This document shows positions 1-8,905 of a DNA stretch of 64,000 nt, piece after piece. The stretch comes from Shewanella sp. VB17 (GTDB lineage Bacteria > Pseudomonadota > Gammaproteobacteria > Enterobacterales > Shewanellaceae). The translations under genes were made by a program, and so were the position numbers. Each line of letters begins with the position of its first letter. The stretch's first letter is position 1. The notes beneath the pieces were generated by a model. That model searched no databases, was not told the origin of the DNA, and was given only the letters and a program-made list of their open reading frames with translations. Where the stretch lies: assembly GCF_013248905.1 (NCBI RefSeq), contig NZ_JABRVS010000001.1, positions 1,178,001 through 1,242,000 on the forward strand, read 5' to 3'.

Positions 1-807
1 AAAATCAGTTTTAAGGAATAACCCTCTAGAAGTCATGTAATTAGGCGTCAGGGTCAGATCATATTCTGGTGAGATATTCCAATAATAGGGGGTCGAAATT
101 TCCATGCCGTTGGTTGAATTGTTACCGAACTCTGGAAATAAAAAACCAGATTTACGTTTATTAGAGATAGGCACAGACATATATGGAATATAAAATACAG
201 GGACCCCCCCTATTTTCAATTTTGCATCTGATAGTTCCAACGACTCTTCTGTGCTGTCAATTTTGATGGTGTCAGCTTCAAATAGCCATGAGCTATCTCC
301 TGGTGGACAGCTGGTAAAATTGGTTTTGCTTAAATGCAGATCGTTATCAGGGGTTATTTCTAACTTTTCAGCATTGCCATGAATTTGCCGACCATTGAGC
401 CAATATTGTGCACCCCAAAGTGATGCGGTATTAGTGCGCATTTCTGCAATGAGAGAATCAGCTGTAATGGTTATCATTGGATCTTGAAAAATCAAACTGC
501 CATTAGCGTCTAGCTGTTCTTTTTGTTGATCTAAAATGGCTTCGTCAGCGGCGATATTACGGTTGCCCTGACTAAAAGACACATCACCAGTAAATTTGGC
601 TTGTTGACCCATTTGAGCTTCCGAACGATTAGACATAATCCTGATTTCTTGCGTTAAATAGTCAGTATCTTCATTGTCCTTGGCTGTGATATGTGGAACG
701 GGAGGCTCGACGATGCATTGCATGGTAGCATCGGAAGTCATGGTCGTTTCTTCCGCCAAGACTAATTGTGGAAGTAAGCTTAGTGCCAATAAATAACGGG
801 TCTGCAT
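1..807 (-). CDS. lptD: LPS-assembly protein LptD, N-terminal part (runs off the window edge)
   Basis: LptD is the outer-membrane translocon, with LptE, that inserts lipopolysaccharide into the outer leaflet. The 269 visible codons start at ATG 807 with a signal peptide (MQTRYLLALSLLPQLVLAEE). An early cysteine in QCIVEPPVP follows, in the place where LptD has its first disulfide cysteine. Next comes the periplasmic OstA/LptA-like beta-jellyroll (about residues 50-190; NRNIAADEAILDQ, ITADSLIAEM). The start of the barrel is also visible, with the family motif VPVFYIPYMSVPI and KRKSGFLFPEFG. The C-terminal barrel lies outside the window. It is divergent from the amgK-murU pair, a context also known in Pseudomonas. 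Identification is firm. Confidence 0.95.
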   Translation of the reverse strand, partial: MQTRYLLALSLLPQLVLAEETTMTSDATMQCIVEPPVPHITAKDNEDTDYLTQEIRIMSNRSEAQMGQQAKFTGDVSFSQGNRNIAADEAILDQQKEQLDANGSLIFQDPMITITADSLIAEMRTNTASLWGAQYWLNGRQIHGNAEKLEITPDNDLHLSKTNFTSCPPGDSSWLFEADTIKIDSTEESLELSDAKLKIGGVPVFYIPYMSVPISNKRKSGFLFPEFGNNSTNGMEISTPYYWNISPEYDLTLTPNYMTSRGLFLKTDF

Positions 808-924
808 TTTGAGTCTTTTAATAGGATTTCTTCGTTTGTAAAATAATAGTGAGGGACAAAAGTCACCTTAATTTTTATGTAACTGGGCTAAATATCGATA
901 TTGAGATTATTAGCCGATCACATT

Positions 925-943
925 TTGCTTTATAATAAAGCAA
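925..943. promoter_or_regulatory. 19-bp perfect palindrome in the lptD/amgK divergent intergenic region
   Basis: TTGCTTTATaATAAAGCAA is perfectly self-complementary. It contains a TATAAT (931-936) that could be a -10 element reading towards amgK, although no good -35 lies 17 bp upstream. It sits about 20 bp before the amgK start, so it could be an operator overlapping a promoter or simply a hairpin in the leader. The role is inferred only from symmetry and position. Confidence 0.35.
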
Positions 944-964
944 TTTTTACATAAGAGCCATGAG

Positions 965-1969
965 GTGTCCTTGTCAGAACTTAGATTTATTGCGCTAAAT
1001 AGATGGTTGCATCAAATTTTCGATTCACCCGTTTTCCCTAAACTGATTTCTGGTGACGCTAGTTATCGACGATATTTTCGTGTTCAACACGAGAATATAA
1101 GCTTTATCGTCATGGATTCGCCCCCTGAATTGATTAACGTTACTCCATTTATTAATATGGCTAACGCTTATTCAGAAAAAGGTATTAAGGTTCCTCAAGT
1201 AATTGAAAAAAATATAGAAGATGGTTTTTTGTTGCTAAGTGATTTAGGTGATGTTGAGCTTCTTTCAGTATTAAATGAAGACAATGTTACCGCGTATTAT
1301 AGTCAGGCTCTATCACTGTTAACAAAAGTGAGTTTAGTGACCCAGAGCGGAGGGGAAAGGTTACCTTTATATGATGATGCTTTTATTCAACTCGAATTAG
1401 ATATTTTTTCTAATTGGTTGATAAAACATCACCTTGGTATCAAACTTGATGAAAAGACTCGAAATATGCTGCAAATAGTGTTTTCTTGTCTAATTGAGAG
1501 TGCTAATACACAACCTAAAATCGGCATGCATCGAGACTACCATAGCCGAAATCTGATGTTACAAAATGATGAACTAAAGGTGATCGATTTCCAAGATGCT
1601 GTATTGGGGCCTGTGACATACGATGCAGTGTCTCTTCTAAGAGATTGTTACATTCGTTGGCCAGACAATATCGTGGATACATTAATGAAACGACATTATG
1701 AACAATTGAAGTATTCAGCCTTGATTGAAGGGAATGTGACTTTATCGACTTATACTCGTTGGTTTGATTTGATGGGGTTACAACGACATATCAAAGCGGC
1801 AGGAATTTTTGCACGGCTAAAATATCGGGATAACAAACCAGCTTATATGGCTGATATCCCATTAACTCTTGAATATATTAGAGATATCTCAGCTCGCTAT
1901 CCAGAGTTTCATTCATTTAATATGTGGGTTTCAGATTGTGTGATCCCAGCTGTTGAGGCGAGATCGTGA
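965..1969 (+). CDS. amgK: Aminoglycoside-phosphotransferase-fold sugar kinase, AmgK-like
   Basis: This 334-residue APH-fold kinase shows the catalytic loop HRDYHSRNLML (about residue 195) and the metal-binding segment VIDFQDAVLG. In Pseudomonas, AmgK phosphorylates N-acetylmuramate/N-acetylglucosamine at the anomeric position, feeding MurU to regenerate UDP-MurNAc during peptidoglycan recycling. The next gene is a MurU-like nucleotidyltransferase whose start overlaps this stop by 4 bp, which strongly supports the assignment. The start is GTG 965; an ATG at 960 is out of frame. Substrate is inferred from homology and pairing. Confidence 0.85.
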   Translation: MSLSELRFIALNRWLHQIFDSPVFPKLISGDASYRRYFRVQHENISFIVMDSPPELINVTPFINMANAYSEKGIKVPQVIEKNIEDGFLLLSDLGDVELLSVLNEDNVTAYYSQALSLLTKVSLVTQSGGERLPLYDDAFIQLELDIFSNWLIKHHLGIKLDEKTRNMLQIVFSCLIESANTQPKIGMHRDYHSRNLMLQNDELKVIDFQDAVLGPVTYDAVSLLRDCYIRWPDNIVDTLMKRHYEQLKYSALIEGNVTLSTYTRWFDLMGLQRHIKAAGIFARLKYRDNKPAYMADIPLTLEYIRDISARYPEFHSFNMWVSDCVIPAVEARS

Positions 1970-2649
1970 AAGCGATGATTTTGGCTGCTGGTAGAGGTGA
2001 GAGACTAAGACCATTAACAGATAGTGTGCCTAAACCCTTGATTTGTGTCGCTGAAAGACCATTAATTATTTACCATATTGAGCGATTGGTAGAAATGGGT
2101 ATTAGGGATATAGTTATTAATCATGCTTGGCTTGGGCATAAGTTAGTTGAAGCGTTAGGTGATGGTCGTCGCTTTGGGGCGAGTATTCAGTATAGTGCTG
2201 AGCTCTGTGCGTTAGAAACTGGCGGAGGAATTAAGCAAGCCTTACCATTACTGGGAGAAGAACCATTTTTTGTTATCAATGGTGATGTGTTTATTGATGA
2301 GTTACCAGATTTTCGATACCTTGATTTAAATGCGCTTCTTAAAGATACGTTGGCGCATTTATGGCTAGTTGATAACCCTAGCCAGCACCCCCAAGGAGAT
2401 TTCTCACTGAAAAACGGCCTAGTATATAATACATGTTTTGCTGATGAAGTGACTTTGACATTCTCTGGCATGGGGATTTATCACCCTTCTCTTTTTGATG
2501 GGGCACCAGATACCGTTTTTTCTCTTGGGCCTCTTCTGAGGAATAAAATGGAGTTTGGACTCGTTTCTGGTGAATACTTTGCAGGTTTTTGGTGTGACGT
2601 TGGTACGATAGAGCGTTTGGAACAGTTAGAGAAGCGTCAGCAAGGTTGA
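1966..2649 (+). CDS. murU: Nucleotidyltransferase, MurU-like (N-acetylmuramate-1-phosphate uridylyltransferase)
   Basis: This 227-residue NDP-sugar pyrophosphorylase carries the N-terminal nucleotide-binding signature LAAGRGERLRPLT...PKPL (residues 6-26), the metal-site segment FVINGDVF (about residue 102) and a C-terminal FWCDVGTIERL. Length and motifs fit MurU, which makes UDP-MurNAc from MurNAc-1-phosphate in the cell-wall recycling shortcut. It starts at GTG 1966 inside the last codons of the kinase gene (GTGA overlap), so the two are almost certainly translationally coupled. A generic glucose-1-phosphate thymidylyltransferase is less likely given length and partner. Confidence 0.85.
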   Translation: MKAMILAAGRGERLRPLTDSVPKPLICVAERPLIIYHIERLVEMGIRDIVINHAWLGHKLVEALGDGRRFGASIQYSAELCALETGGGIKQALPLLGEEPFFVINGDVFIDELPDFRYLDLNALLKDTLAHLWLVDNPSQHPQGDFSLKNGLVYNTCFADEVTLTFSGMGIYHPSLFDGAPDTVFSLGPLLRNKMEFGLVSGEYFAGFWCDVGTIERLEQLEKRQQG

Positions 2650-2700
2650 TGAGTATTTGGTTTTACTATTATTTTTATATTTAGATATTAAGGTTTTTTG

Positions 2701-3480
2701 ATGCGTATTTGGGGTAAGTTTTTTGGTTTTGCCATTGGTTTTATGTTTGGTCGTATCCTTGGCGCAATTATAGGTCTTTGGCTAGGTCACCAGCTCGATA
2801 AAAAAAGTGCGCAACTTAGCGGCATGATAGGTAAGGGGGCAAATCGACAGACTCTATTTTTTAAGACGACTTTCTCGGTTATGGGACACGTGGCTAAATC
2901 GTCGGGCCATGTCACTGAAAATGATATTCGTATTGCGACCATGTTAATGGATCAAATGCAATTAAAAGGTGAGGCGAGAAAAGAAGCGCAAGCTGCATTT
3001 AAAGAGGGGAAAGAGAGCGATTTTGACATTAAAGCATGTTTAGCCACTTTTCGTGTTATCTCCATGGGGCGTAAAGAATTGCTACAGATGTTTCTTGAGA
3101 TCCAGATCCAGACAGCACTTTCAGATGCTAAGCTAGATCCTGAAGAGCATGAGGTGTTACTGGTTATTGCTTATGAACTCGGTTTTAGCCGTACACAACT
3201 TGATGAATTGCTTAAGCGCTGGCAGGCTGAGTTTAATTTCCATCAAGGTGGAAATAATAATCAAACTAGCATTGAAGATGCGTATTCTTTACTTGGTTTA
3301 AGCGACGCTTCGTCGGATCAAGAAATAAAACGCAGTTATCGTAAATTGATGAATGAACATCACCCAGATAAATTAGTCGCTAAGGGCTTACCTCCAGAGA
3401 TGATGGAGCTGGCGAAAACAAAAACTCAAGATATTCAAGCTGCCTACGATAAAGTTAAAACAGATCGAGGTATGCGTTAA
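2701..3480 (+). CDS. djlA: Membrane-anchored DnaJ-like co-chaperone DjlA
   Basis: DjlA is a type III inner-membrane J-protein that stimulates DnaK and influences envelope stress signalling. The 259-residue product has one glycine-rich N-terminal membrane segment (about residues 5-30, FGFAIGFMFGRILGAIIGLWLG). A central TerB-like helical domain spans roughly 50-180. The C-terminal J-domain (about 193-259) carries the HPD motif in NEHHPDKL. ATG 2701 is preferred over the TTG just before it. It lies 51 bp after murU on the same strand. Confidence 0.92.
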   Translation: MRIWGKFFGFAIGFMFGRILGAIIGLWLGHQLDKKSAQLSGMIGKGANRQTLFFKTTFSVMGHVAKSSGHVTENDIRIATMLMDQMQLKGEARKEAQAAFKEGKESDFDIKACLATFRVISMGRKELLQMFLEIQIQTALSDAKLDPEEHEVLLVIAYELGFSRTQLDELLKRWQAEFNFHQGGNNNQTSIEDAYSLLGLSDASSDQEIKRSYRKLMNEHHPDKLVAKGLPPEMMELAKTKTQDIQAAYDKVKTDRGMR

Positions 3481-3515
3481 TATCACGACTTAACTCATTG
3501 ATGAGAAGAACGGAT

Positions 3516-4160
3516 ATGAACATAGTGCATCACATTGGATGTTTCTCATTTATGACGACTTGTCTGTTAGTTGCCTCAGCGGTTTTTGCTGATGTGTTTG
3601 TTGCTCCGTTTGGAGGTTATAGTGTTGGTACGAGTGAGTTCAGCGTAAAAAGTGCTGATACCAGTCACTTGACCAATAATGAAAGTGGAAATCTCACCCT
3701 TTCAGAGTCAGAGCATTATGGCCTTATGATGGGGTTTACGACGCTAGATCCTGGTGATATTTATCTTATGTACAGTCATCAGTCTCCAATATTACAAGCG
3801 AATGGCAGTGTGAGCACTGCGCCAATCATAGATCTTGATTTGGATTATTTACATATTGGCGGAACTCTGTATTTTCCAAATGGTAATTTAAAGCCCTATG
3901 TTAGCGCAAGTTTAGGGTTGACGAGTATGCGACCGAGTGGGGAGTACTCAAATGAGACACTGTTTTCGATGGGGTTAGGTGCCGGTATTGACTATCAATT
4001 AACATCATCTATTTCGATATTTTCAGAGGCTAGAGGTTATGCCACCTTTATTGATAGTGATAGCATGTTATTTTGTGATGATGGAGACTGCTTGTGGTCA
4101 ATACGTTCAGATATCATGTGGCAAGGACAGATAAACTTGGGTGCTAAGCTGAAATTTTAG
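3516..4160 (+). CDS. Outer-membrane beta-barrel protein, function unknown
   Basis: The protein is about 214 residues from ATG 3516 (in-frame starts also at 3498 and 3501). It opens with a signal peptide (MNIVHHIGCFSFM...VFADVF), followed by alternating hydrophobic/polar strands and a C-terminal K-L-K-F aromatic end typical of small 8-stranded barrels. Segments such as DYLHIGGTLYFPNG and KPYVSASLGLTSM resemble OmpA/OmpW-type porin-family barrels. Two cysteines in LFCDDGDCLW could form a loop disulfide. No specific function is recognisable. It sits between djlA and a dehydrogenase on the same strand. Confidence 0.7.
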   Translation: MNIVHHIGCFSFMTTCLLVASAVFADVFVAPFGGYSVGTSEFSVKSADTSHLTNNESGNLTLSESEHYGLMMGFTTLDPGDIYLMYSHQSPILQANGSVSTAPIIDLDLDYLHIGGTLYFPNGNLKPYVSASLGLTSMRPSGEYSNETLFSMGLGAGIDYQLTSSISIFSEARGYATFIDSDSMLFCDDGDCLWSIRSDIMWQGQINLGAKLKF

Positions 4161-4176
4161 TAGAGACATAAATACA

Positions 4177-5139
4177 ATGAAAATAGTAGTACTTGATGGT
4201 TATACGCTTAATCCAGGAGACTTAAATTGGGAGCAACTTGGTAAGCTTACCAATGGTGATGAATTGATTTGCTATGATAGAACCTCTGAAATGGATTTGT
4301 TCTATCGCGCAACAGATGCTGAAATACTGTTGACTAATAAAACTAAAATATCAACGAATATTCTCACTAAGCTCCCAAAACTTAAATATATAGGTGTGCT
4401 TGCCACTGGCACCGATGTGGTTGATTTGGTTACGGCAGCTGAATACGGAGTGGTTGTGACCAACGTACCTGATTATGGGGCTGATGCTGTTGCTCAAATG
4501 GTTTTTGCTCATATACTTCACCATACTCAACAAGTCGCGGTTCATCACAATGCAGTTATGCAAGGGAAATGGAATGAGAGTCAAGATTTTTGCTTTACTC
4601 TTAATCCACTGCAGTCTTTAAAGGGAAAAACATTGGGCTTAATGGGCTATGGTGCCATAGGTCGACAAGTGAGTGTTCTGGCTTTAGCTTTTGGGATGAA
4701 AGTGTTAGTTAATACACGTACACCGTTGGTGGATTTACCTGCTGGTGTAAAGTGGAGTGTGTTAGATGAGATGATACCTCAAGTGGATATACTTTCTCTG
4801 CATTGCCCGTTAACAGAAGCAACGGATAAGATCATTAATCGTGAATGGCTAAAATCGATGCGTACAACGGCCATTTTGATCAATACCGCACGTGGTGGAC
4901 TTATCGATGAAGCTGCGTTGAGCCAAGCGTTATCTAATGGTGATATTGCTGGAGCAGGATTGGATGTTCTCTCAACCGAGCCTCCACAAAGAGATAATCC
5001 ATTGCTTACAGCGACCAATATTAGTGTCACTCCACATAATTCTTGGGCTACGTTAGAAGCTAGGCAGAACTTACTGAGTATTGCTATTGATAATCTCGCT
5101 GCATTCTTAGCAGGTAAAGTGAAAAATAAGGTTAATTAA
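4177..5139 (+). CDS. D-2-hydroxyacid dehydrogenase (glycerate/hydroxypyruvate reductase-like)
   Basis: This 320-residue NAD(P)-dependent D-isomer 2-hydroxyacid dehydrogenase shows all family signatures: the Rossmann motif GYGAIGR (about 157-163), the catalytic Arg in NTARGGLIDE, the Glu in LSTEPP and the His in TPHNSW. It would interconvert a 2-oxoacid and a D-2-hydroxyacid in the cytosol. The overall layout resembles HprA-type hydroxypyruvate reductases, but the substrate cannot be read from sequence. It starts at ATG 4177, 16 bp after the barrel gene. Confidence 0.87.
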   Translation: MKIVVLDGYTLNPGDLNWEQLGKLTNGDELICYDRTSEMDLFYRATDAEILLTNKTKISTNILTKLPKLKYIGVLATGTDVVDLVTAAEYGVVVTNVPDYGADAVAQMVFAHILHHTQQVAVHHNAVMQGKWNESQDFCFTLNPLQSLKGKTLGLMGYGAIGRQVSVLALAFGMKVLVNTRTPLVDLPAGVKWSVLDEMIPQVDILSLHCPLTEATDKIINREWLKSMRTTAILINTARGGLIDEAALSQALSNGDIAGAGLDVLSTEPPQRDNPLLTATNISVTPHNSWATLEARQNLLSIAIDNLAAFLAGKVKNKVN

Positions 5140-5278
5140 TATTAGATAACAAGTATCTGTTTTTTTATGGTGCTTTGTTGTGAAAATATTCTAAGGTTAA
5201 TTTTATATCAATATCAGTTAATAAAATTGATGATCTATTTATTAGTCAGTAGGATTTATAGCAACAAAGGAGCTAACC

Positions 5279-5674
5279 GTGTTTTTAGATTACTTTGCGT
5301 TGGGCGTCATTTTATTCGTTGCTATTTTTATTTTTTATGGAATTATCGTGATCCACGATATCCCCTATGAAATTGCAAAAAAACGTAATCATCCTCAGCA
5401 AGATGCACTGCATATCGCTGGTTGGGTGAGTCTGTTTACGTTACATGCTATTTGGCCATTTCTTTGGATTTGGGCCACTTTGTACCGCGAAGACAGAGGA
5501 TGGGGCTTTAATTCTATATTAGCAAGGGAGCTTACTTTAGAAGATGAAATGAAATTGCTCAATGAAACAGTGGCAAAATTAGAGCTTAGATTGCAATCGA
5601 TAGAACTTGATAATAAATGTCAACAGTCCGTCGTTACTTCCTGTGATACTCCTCCTAGCAAAACGGAGGTATAA
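5279..5674 (+). CDS. yiaW: DUF3302 inner-membrane protein, YiaW-like
   Basis: This small inner-membrane protein (131 aa) starts at GTG 5279 behind a strong ribosome site (AAGGAG). It has an N-terminal membrane helix (about 3-25), a second hydrophobic segment (about 48-70, HIAGWVSLFTLHAIWPFLWIW) and a charged coiled-coil-like tail. It matches the DUF3302/YiaW family, whose members sit directly before a HlyD-type adaptor, as here (stop 5674, next ATG 5676). It probably works with that adaptor in an envelope transport or integrity function. The molecular role is not known. Confidence 0.8.
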   Translation: MFLDYFALGVILFVAIFIFYGIIVIHDIPYEIAKKRNHPQQDALHIAGWVSLFTLHAIWPFLWIWATLYREDRGWGFNSILARELTLEDEMKLLNETVAKLELRLQSIELDNKCQQSVVTSCDTPPSKTEV

Positions 5675-5675
5675 G

Positions 5676-6812
5676 ATGGATCTATTGCTCATCCTTACCT
5701 ATACCGCTATTTGTATTGCCATTTTTAAAATTTTTAGGATCCCTTTAAATAAATGGACGGTACCTACAGCGATTCTGGGTGGGGTATTTATTGTTGGTGC
5801 TTTAATTCTTTTGATGAACTATAACCACCCCTATACTCCATTTGCTAAAGAATATTTTGTTTCGGTTCCGATAAACCCGGCGGTAAGAGGGGTAGTGACT
5901 TCGGTTGAGGTGAAGCCTAACGTGCCAGTGAAAGAAGGTGATGTACTGTTTAGAATTGACCCTACTCCTTTCAGAGCTGTTGTAAAACAGAAACAAGCTG
6001 CACTGCTATCAGCTGAACAAGAAGTGCCCCAACTTGAAGCAACTTGGCAATCATCAGTGGCGAATGTTGACCGAGCGACAGCAGATAGAGATAGGACCAA
6101 ATCAGCTTATGCACGTTACGCTAAAGGTAAGATAAAAGGGGGGCCAAATTCTCCTTTTACTGAACTTGAACTCGATGATAAACGTCAGCTTTATTTAGCA
6201 TCAGAAGCACAGCTGACAATGTCTTTAGCTGAAGAGCTAAAGAGCAGGCTTGCATTTCTTTCCAATATTGATGGAGTTAACACTAAGGTTGCTGAAATTC
6301 AGGGGCAACTCGATAAGGCGCTGTTCGATCTCAAGATGACCGTTGTTAGGGCGCCCTCTGATGGCATGGTGACTCAAATGGCTCTTAGACCTGGTATTGT
6401 TGCTGTTCCTATGCCTTTACGATCGCTGATGAGCTTTATTCCAGACGAGGAGCGTTATTTTGCTGGAGCATTCTGGCAGAACTCACTTTTAAGGCTTAAA
6501 GAGGGAGATGAGGCTGAAGTGATATTAGATGCAGCTCCTGGTCAGGTGTTCACTGGGAAAGTCGCAAGAGTGTTACCTGCTATGGCAGAGGGTGAGCTCC
6601 AGTCCACAGGTGCTCTAATCTCATCACAGCATTTGATGCAGCGAGGAAGAGTGATTGTTTTGATTGAACTTGATGATAATGCGATACGAAATAATTTTCC
6701 TGCTGGAGTCGCTGGGCAGGCTGCTGTTTATACTCATTACTTTTCCCATGTAGCAATCATGCGCAAGGTACTGTTAAGAATGCAGGGTTGGCTTAATTAT
6801 TTGTTTCATTAA
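5676..6812 (+). CDS. yiaV: HlyD-family membrane-fusion adaptor, YiaV-like
   Basis: This 378-residue periplasmic adaptor has an N-terminal membrane region with two hydrophobic stretches (MDLLLILTYTAICIAIFKIF and a second at about 28-48). A biotinyl-lipoyl half follows (RGVVTSVEVKPNVPVKEGDVLFRIDP), then an alpha-helical hairpin (about 105-215), the second lipoyl half (VRAPSDGMVTQM) and a beta-barrel domain. ATG 5676 has an AGGAGG site and follows the yiaW stop by 1 bp; upstream in-frame codons overlap yiaW and are rejected. No TolC or pump gene is adjacent. Confidence 0.85.
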   Translation: MDLLLILTYTAICIAIFKIFRIPLNKWTVPTAILGGVFIVGALILLMNYNHPYTPFAKEYFVSVPINPAVRGVVTSVEVKPNVPVKEGDVLFRIDPTPFRAVVKQKQAALLSAEQEVPQLEATWQSSVANVDRATADRDRTKSAYARYAKGKIKGGPNSPFTELELDDKRQLYLASEAQLTMSLAEELKSRLAFLSNIDGVNTKVAEIQGQLDKALFDLKMTVVRAPSDGMVTQMALRPGIVAVPMPLRSLMSFIPDEERYFAGAFWQNSLLRLKEGDEAEVILDAAPGQVFTGKVARVLPAMAEGELQSTGALISSQHLMQRGRVIVLIELDDNAIRNNFPAGVAGQAAVYTHYFSHVAIMRKVLLRMQGWLNYLFH

Positions 6813-7004
6813 GCTTTTTTTACCTTGTATCAACAGAGAGTATTTGAGCAATAGTCAGTTTTTTAGCTGAAAATGTATCGCAAAAAGATATGGCTAAATA
6901 TGCAAGTGAGAAGTATTAGGTTTATGTCTATGTCTATAGAAAAATGTTAGAGGTGCTGACGATTAAATTATAATCAGCACCCTACGCTTATTAAAGTGGA
7001 GTAA

Positions 7005-8285
7005 TTAGTCCTTAATCCCCATGCAGTTTGCATAGTAAGTCACTGTTGCTGGCCAGTCTGAAAATACCCCTTTAACTCCCACATCTTTGGCTAATACATC
7101 TAATAATTCAAAGGCAACGCCTTCATTATCGATAATTCCTTCGATACTTTGATAATACCAACCCCCTTTCTTGCCATCAGTTTCATTTACATCAGTTATT
7201 ATCCCTGAGCGTTCCAGTGACCAAGTGATAATGTTAAGCTGTGCAGCTTTGGCTGCTTTGGCATATTCAGACGGAACAATTTTTTTATTATTATCTAAAG
7301 TGACTAACATCCATAAAGGAGGTGCGATGTATTCGACGCCTTGGTTTTTCAATTCATCCATGTTTGGTACCCAAGTATCAGGGTTTTGAGGATCTAAACC
7401 TTCATGCTCATTTCTTTCGTCGAGAAATACCGCTTGGTTAGCAAATTCTGGTGTATTTGAGATCCAATATTGAATGTCTTCAAGATGAAATGACTGTGGA
7501 TAAACCTGTGATGCTGGAACATCGGCAGCTTGGTATTCATCTAACATTTTTTGTGCATAATCTTGTTGGCTGAATCCATCAAATGGCATCTGTACTGCTG
7601 CTGATTTTAGTTCAGGTGTCATTTTTACTCCTGCTGCTTTGAACATCGCAATGCTTTCTGCATGGGTCATTAATGTGCCATTACCTGAGTAGAGATCGGT
7701 GCGCCAATTTGCTGTTCCAGCCATGAATTGCTCTACGTTGGTCGCATTAGGATTTACGCCATCCATTTTACCTTTAAGTGTTTTAAATTGTGCAAGAGTA
7801 ATGTCGCTTGTACAACAGGTGGCCTGAGCTTTTTCACCATTAGCGGCAGGAGTAAAAGGTACTGAGCATTGCGCTGCCAGTTCAGGGATCGATAAAATAT
7901 TAGTGGTGGCTGCCAAATCACACTGAGAGTGACGACAGACCAAGGCTTTGTCTGAGGTAAAGGTTACATCGCATTCAACGATCCCTGCACCTGAATCGAT
8001 GGCCGCTTGGTAAGATTCTCTAGTATGTTCGGGAAACTGCATTGCTGCACCACGATGACCTATGGAAAAATCACTGCGGTAAAATGGTTGATCACGACAT
8101 TGTGCTAGTGTTGTTTTAAGCTCACTATCTTGCATTTGAGTGATTAAATATAATGGTCTTGGGCCAACTTGTGCAGCGACTTTGTCATCTGTTTTATCAT
8201 TGTCACTCCCCCCACAGCCAGCTAGCAGTAATGTACCAGCTAACGTGATAATCATTGAGTAAGGCTTTACAGCAGTGTGATACAT
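7005..8285 (-). CDS. Glycerophosphodiester phosphodiesterase family lipoprotein
   Basis: The 426-residue protein has a lipoprotein signal ending in LLLAGC (Cys24), followed by a GDPD TIM-barrel. The catalytic start is GHRGAAMQFPEHTRES (His77, Glu86, His87), and GIVECDVTFTSD supplies the metal ligands. Such enzymes cleave glycerophosphodiesters to an alcohol and glycerol-3-phosphate; a periplasmic or surface location follows from the lipobox. Several cysteines (for example TCCTSD) are unusual for GlpQ, and the protein is longer than GlpQ, so substrate preference is open. It is monocistronic, convergent with the yiaV gene. Confidence 0.85.
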   Translation of the reverse strand: MYHTAVKPYSMIITLAGTLLLAGCGGSDNDKTDDKVAAQVGPRPLYLITQMQDSELKTTLAQCRDQPFYRSDFSIGHRGAAMQFPEHTRESYQAAIDSGAGIVECDVTFTSDKALVCRHSQCDLAATTNILSIPELAAQCSVPFTPAANGEKAQATCCTSDITLAQFKTLKGKMDGVNPNATNVEQFMAGTANWRTDLYSGNGTLMTHAESIAMFKAAGVKMTPELKSAAVQMPFDGFSQQDYAQKMLDEYQAADVPASQVYPQSFHLEDIQYWISNTPEFANQAVFLDERNEHEGLDPQNPDTWVPNMDELKNQGVEYIAPPLWMLVTLDNNKKIVPSEYAKAAKAAQLNIITWSLERSGIITDVNETDGKKGGWYYQSIEGIIDNEGVAFELLDVLAKDVGVKGVFSDWPATVTYYANCMGIKD

Positions 8286-8590
8286 ATTATTTTTTCCATG
8301 TGAAAAATGTTGTTTAAGTTTATTTTTGATGAGTTAAAAGTTTTATTAAGTTGGCTAGTTTAGCAGGGTTTTATGATTTTTTGACTAAGCTTTTATGAAG
8401 GTTGTCAATCTGACGGCTTACTAAGAAATGGTAGGTTGCAATTGTTTTTATTTGTTTATGTATTTGTTTATTTATTTTGTAAGTTTAAGTCTTGTTAAGC
8501 GATTTATATTGATCTGATTTATTTTCGTTAAGTAACGGAAACTTGATGATATCTATATTCTGAAGAGCGTAAAGATGGGGGGGGGCATTG
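8286..8590. other. Intergenic region between divergent GDPD and DUF1289 genes
   Basis: About 305 bp of AT-rich DNA separates two divergent genes, so promoters for both must lie here. It contains a T-rich stretch with repeated TTTGTTTATxTATTTGTTTAT units around 8450-8475 and a run of ten Gs (8578-8586 region) directly before the DUF1289 start, serving as or disturbing its ribosome site. No convincing -35/-10 pair or small gene was seen. Confidence 0.4.
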
Positions 8591-8905
8591 ATGGAGCAAT
8601 TAGAATTCTTTGAAATTCAAAGTCCTTGCATTGGGATCTGCCAAACCGATGCTCGGGGGTATTGCAAAGGCTGCTTGCGTAATAGAGACGAGCGATTTAA
8701 TTGGTTAATATTTTCTGATGCGAAAAAATATGACGTTATTCGCCTTTGTAAGCAGAGAAAACGCCGCCGTCAGCTCGCGATAATAAAGTCGAGGAAAGCG
8801 CAATTACAGCAAGAGATTGCAGAGGTAAACTCATCATTCGATTTCGAGGCTGCTACGTCATCGCAAGGCACTGATTTATCTTTAGATGATTTTACTTTGG
8901 AATAA
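8591..8905 (+). CDS. DUF1289 domain small cysteine-motif protein
   Basis: This 104-residue cytosolic protein has the DUF1289 signature in its N-terminal half: SPCIGICQTDARGYCKGC, four cysteines spaced C-x3-C-x6-C-x2-C, followed by R-x-R-D-E. A very basic helix (CKQRKRRRRQL-like) and a variable acidic tail come after. The cysteines suggest metal or Fe-S binding, inferred rather than shown. ATG 8591 follows a G-run acting as ribosome site. It is convergent with the histidine kinase gene, whose end overlaps by 14 bp (8892-8905). Confidence 0.8.
   Translation: MEQLEFFEIQSPCIGICQTDARGYCKGCLRNRDERFNWLIFSDAKKYDVIRLCKQRKRRRQLAIIKSRKAQLQQEIAEVNSSFDFEAATSSQGTDLSLDDFTLE

Noticed and set aside
5167..5370. 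Short plus-strand ORF overlapping the YiaW-like gene
   Set aside because: It overlaps a well-supported family member in another frame and lacks a ribosome site.
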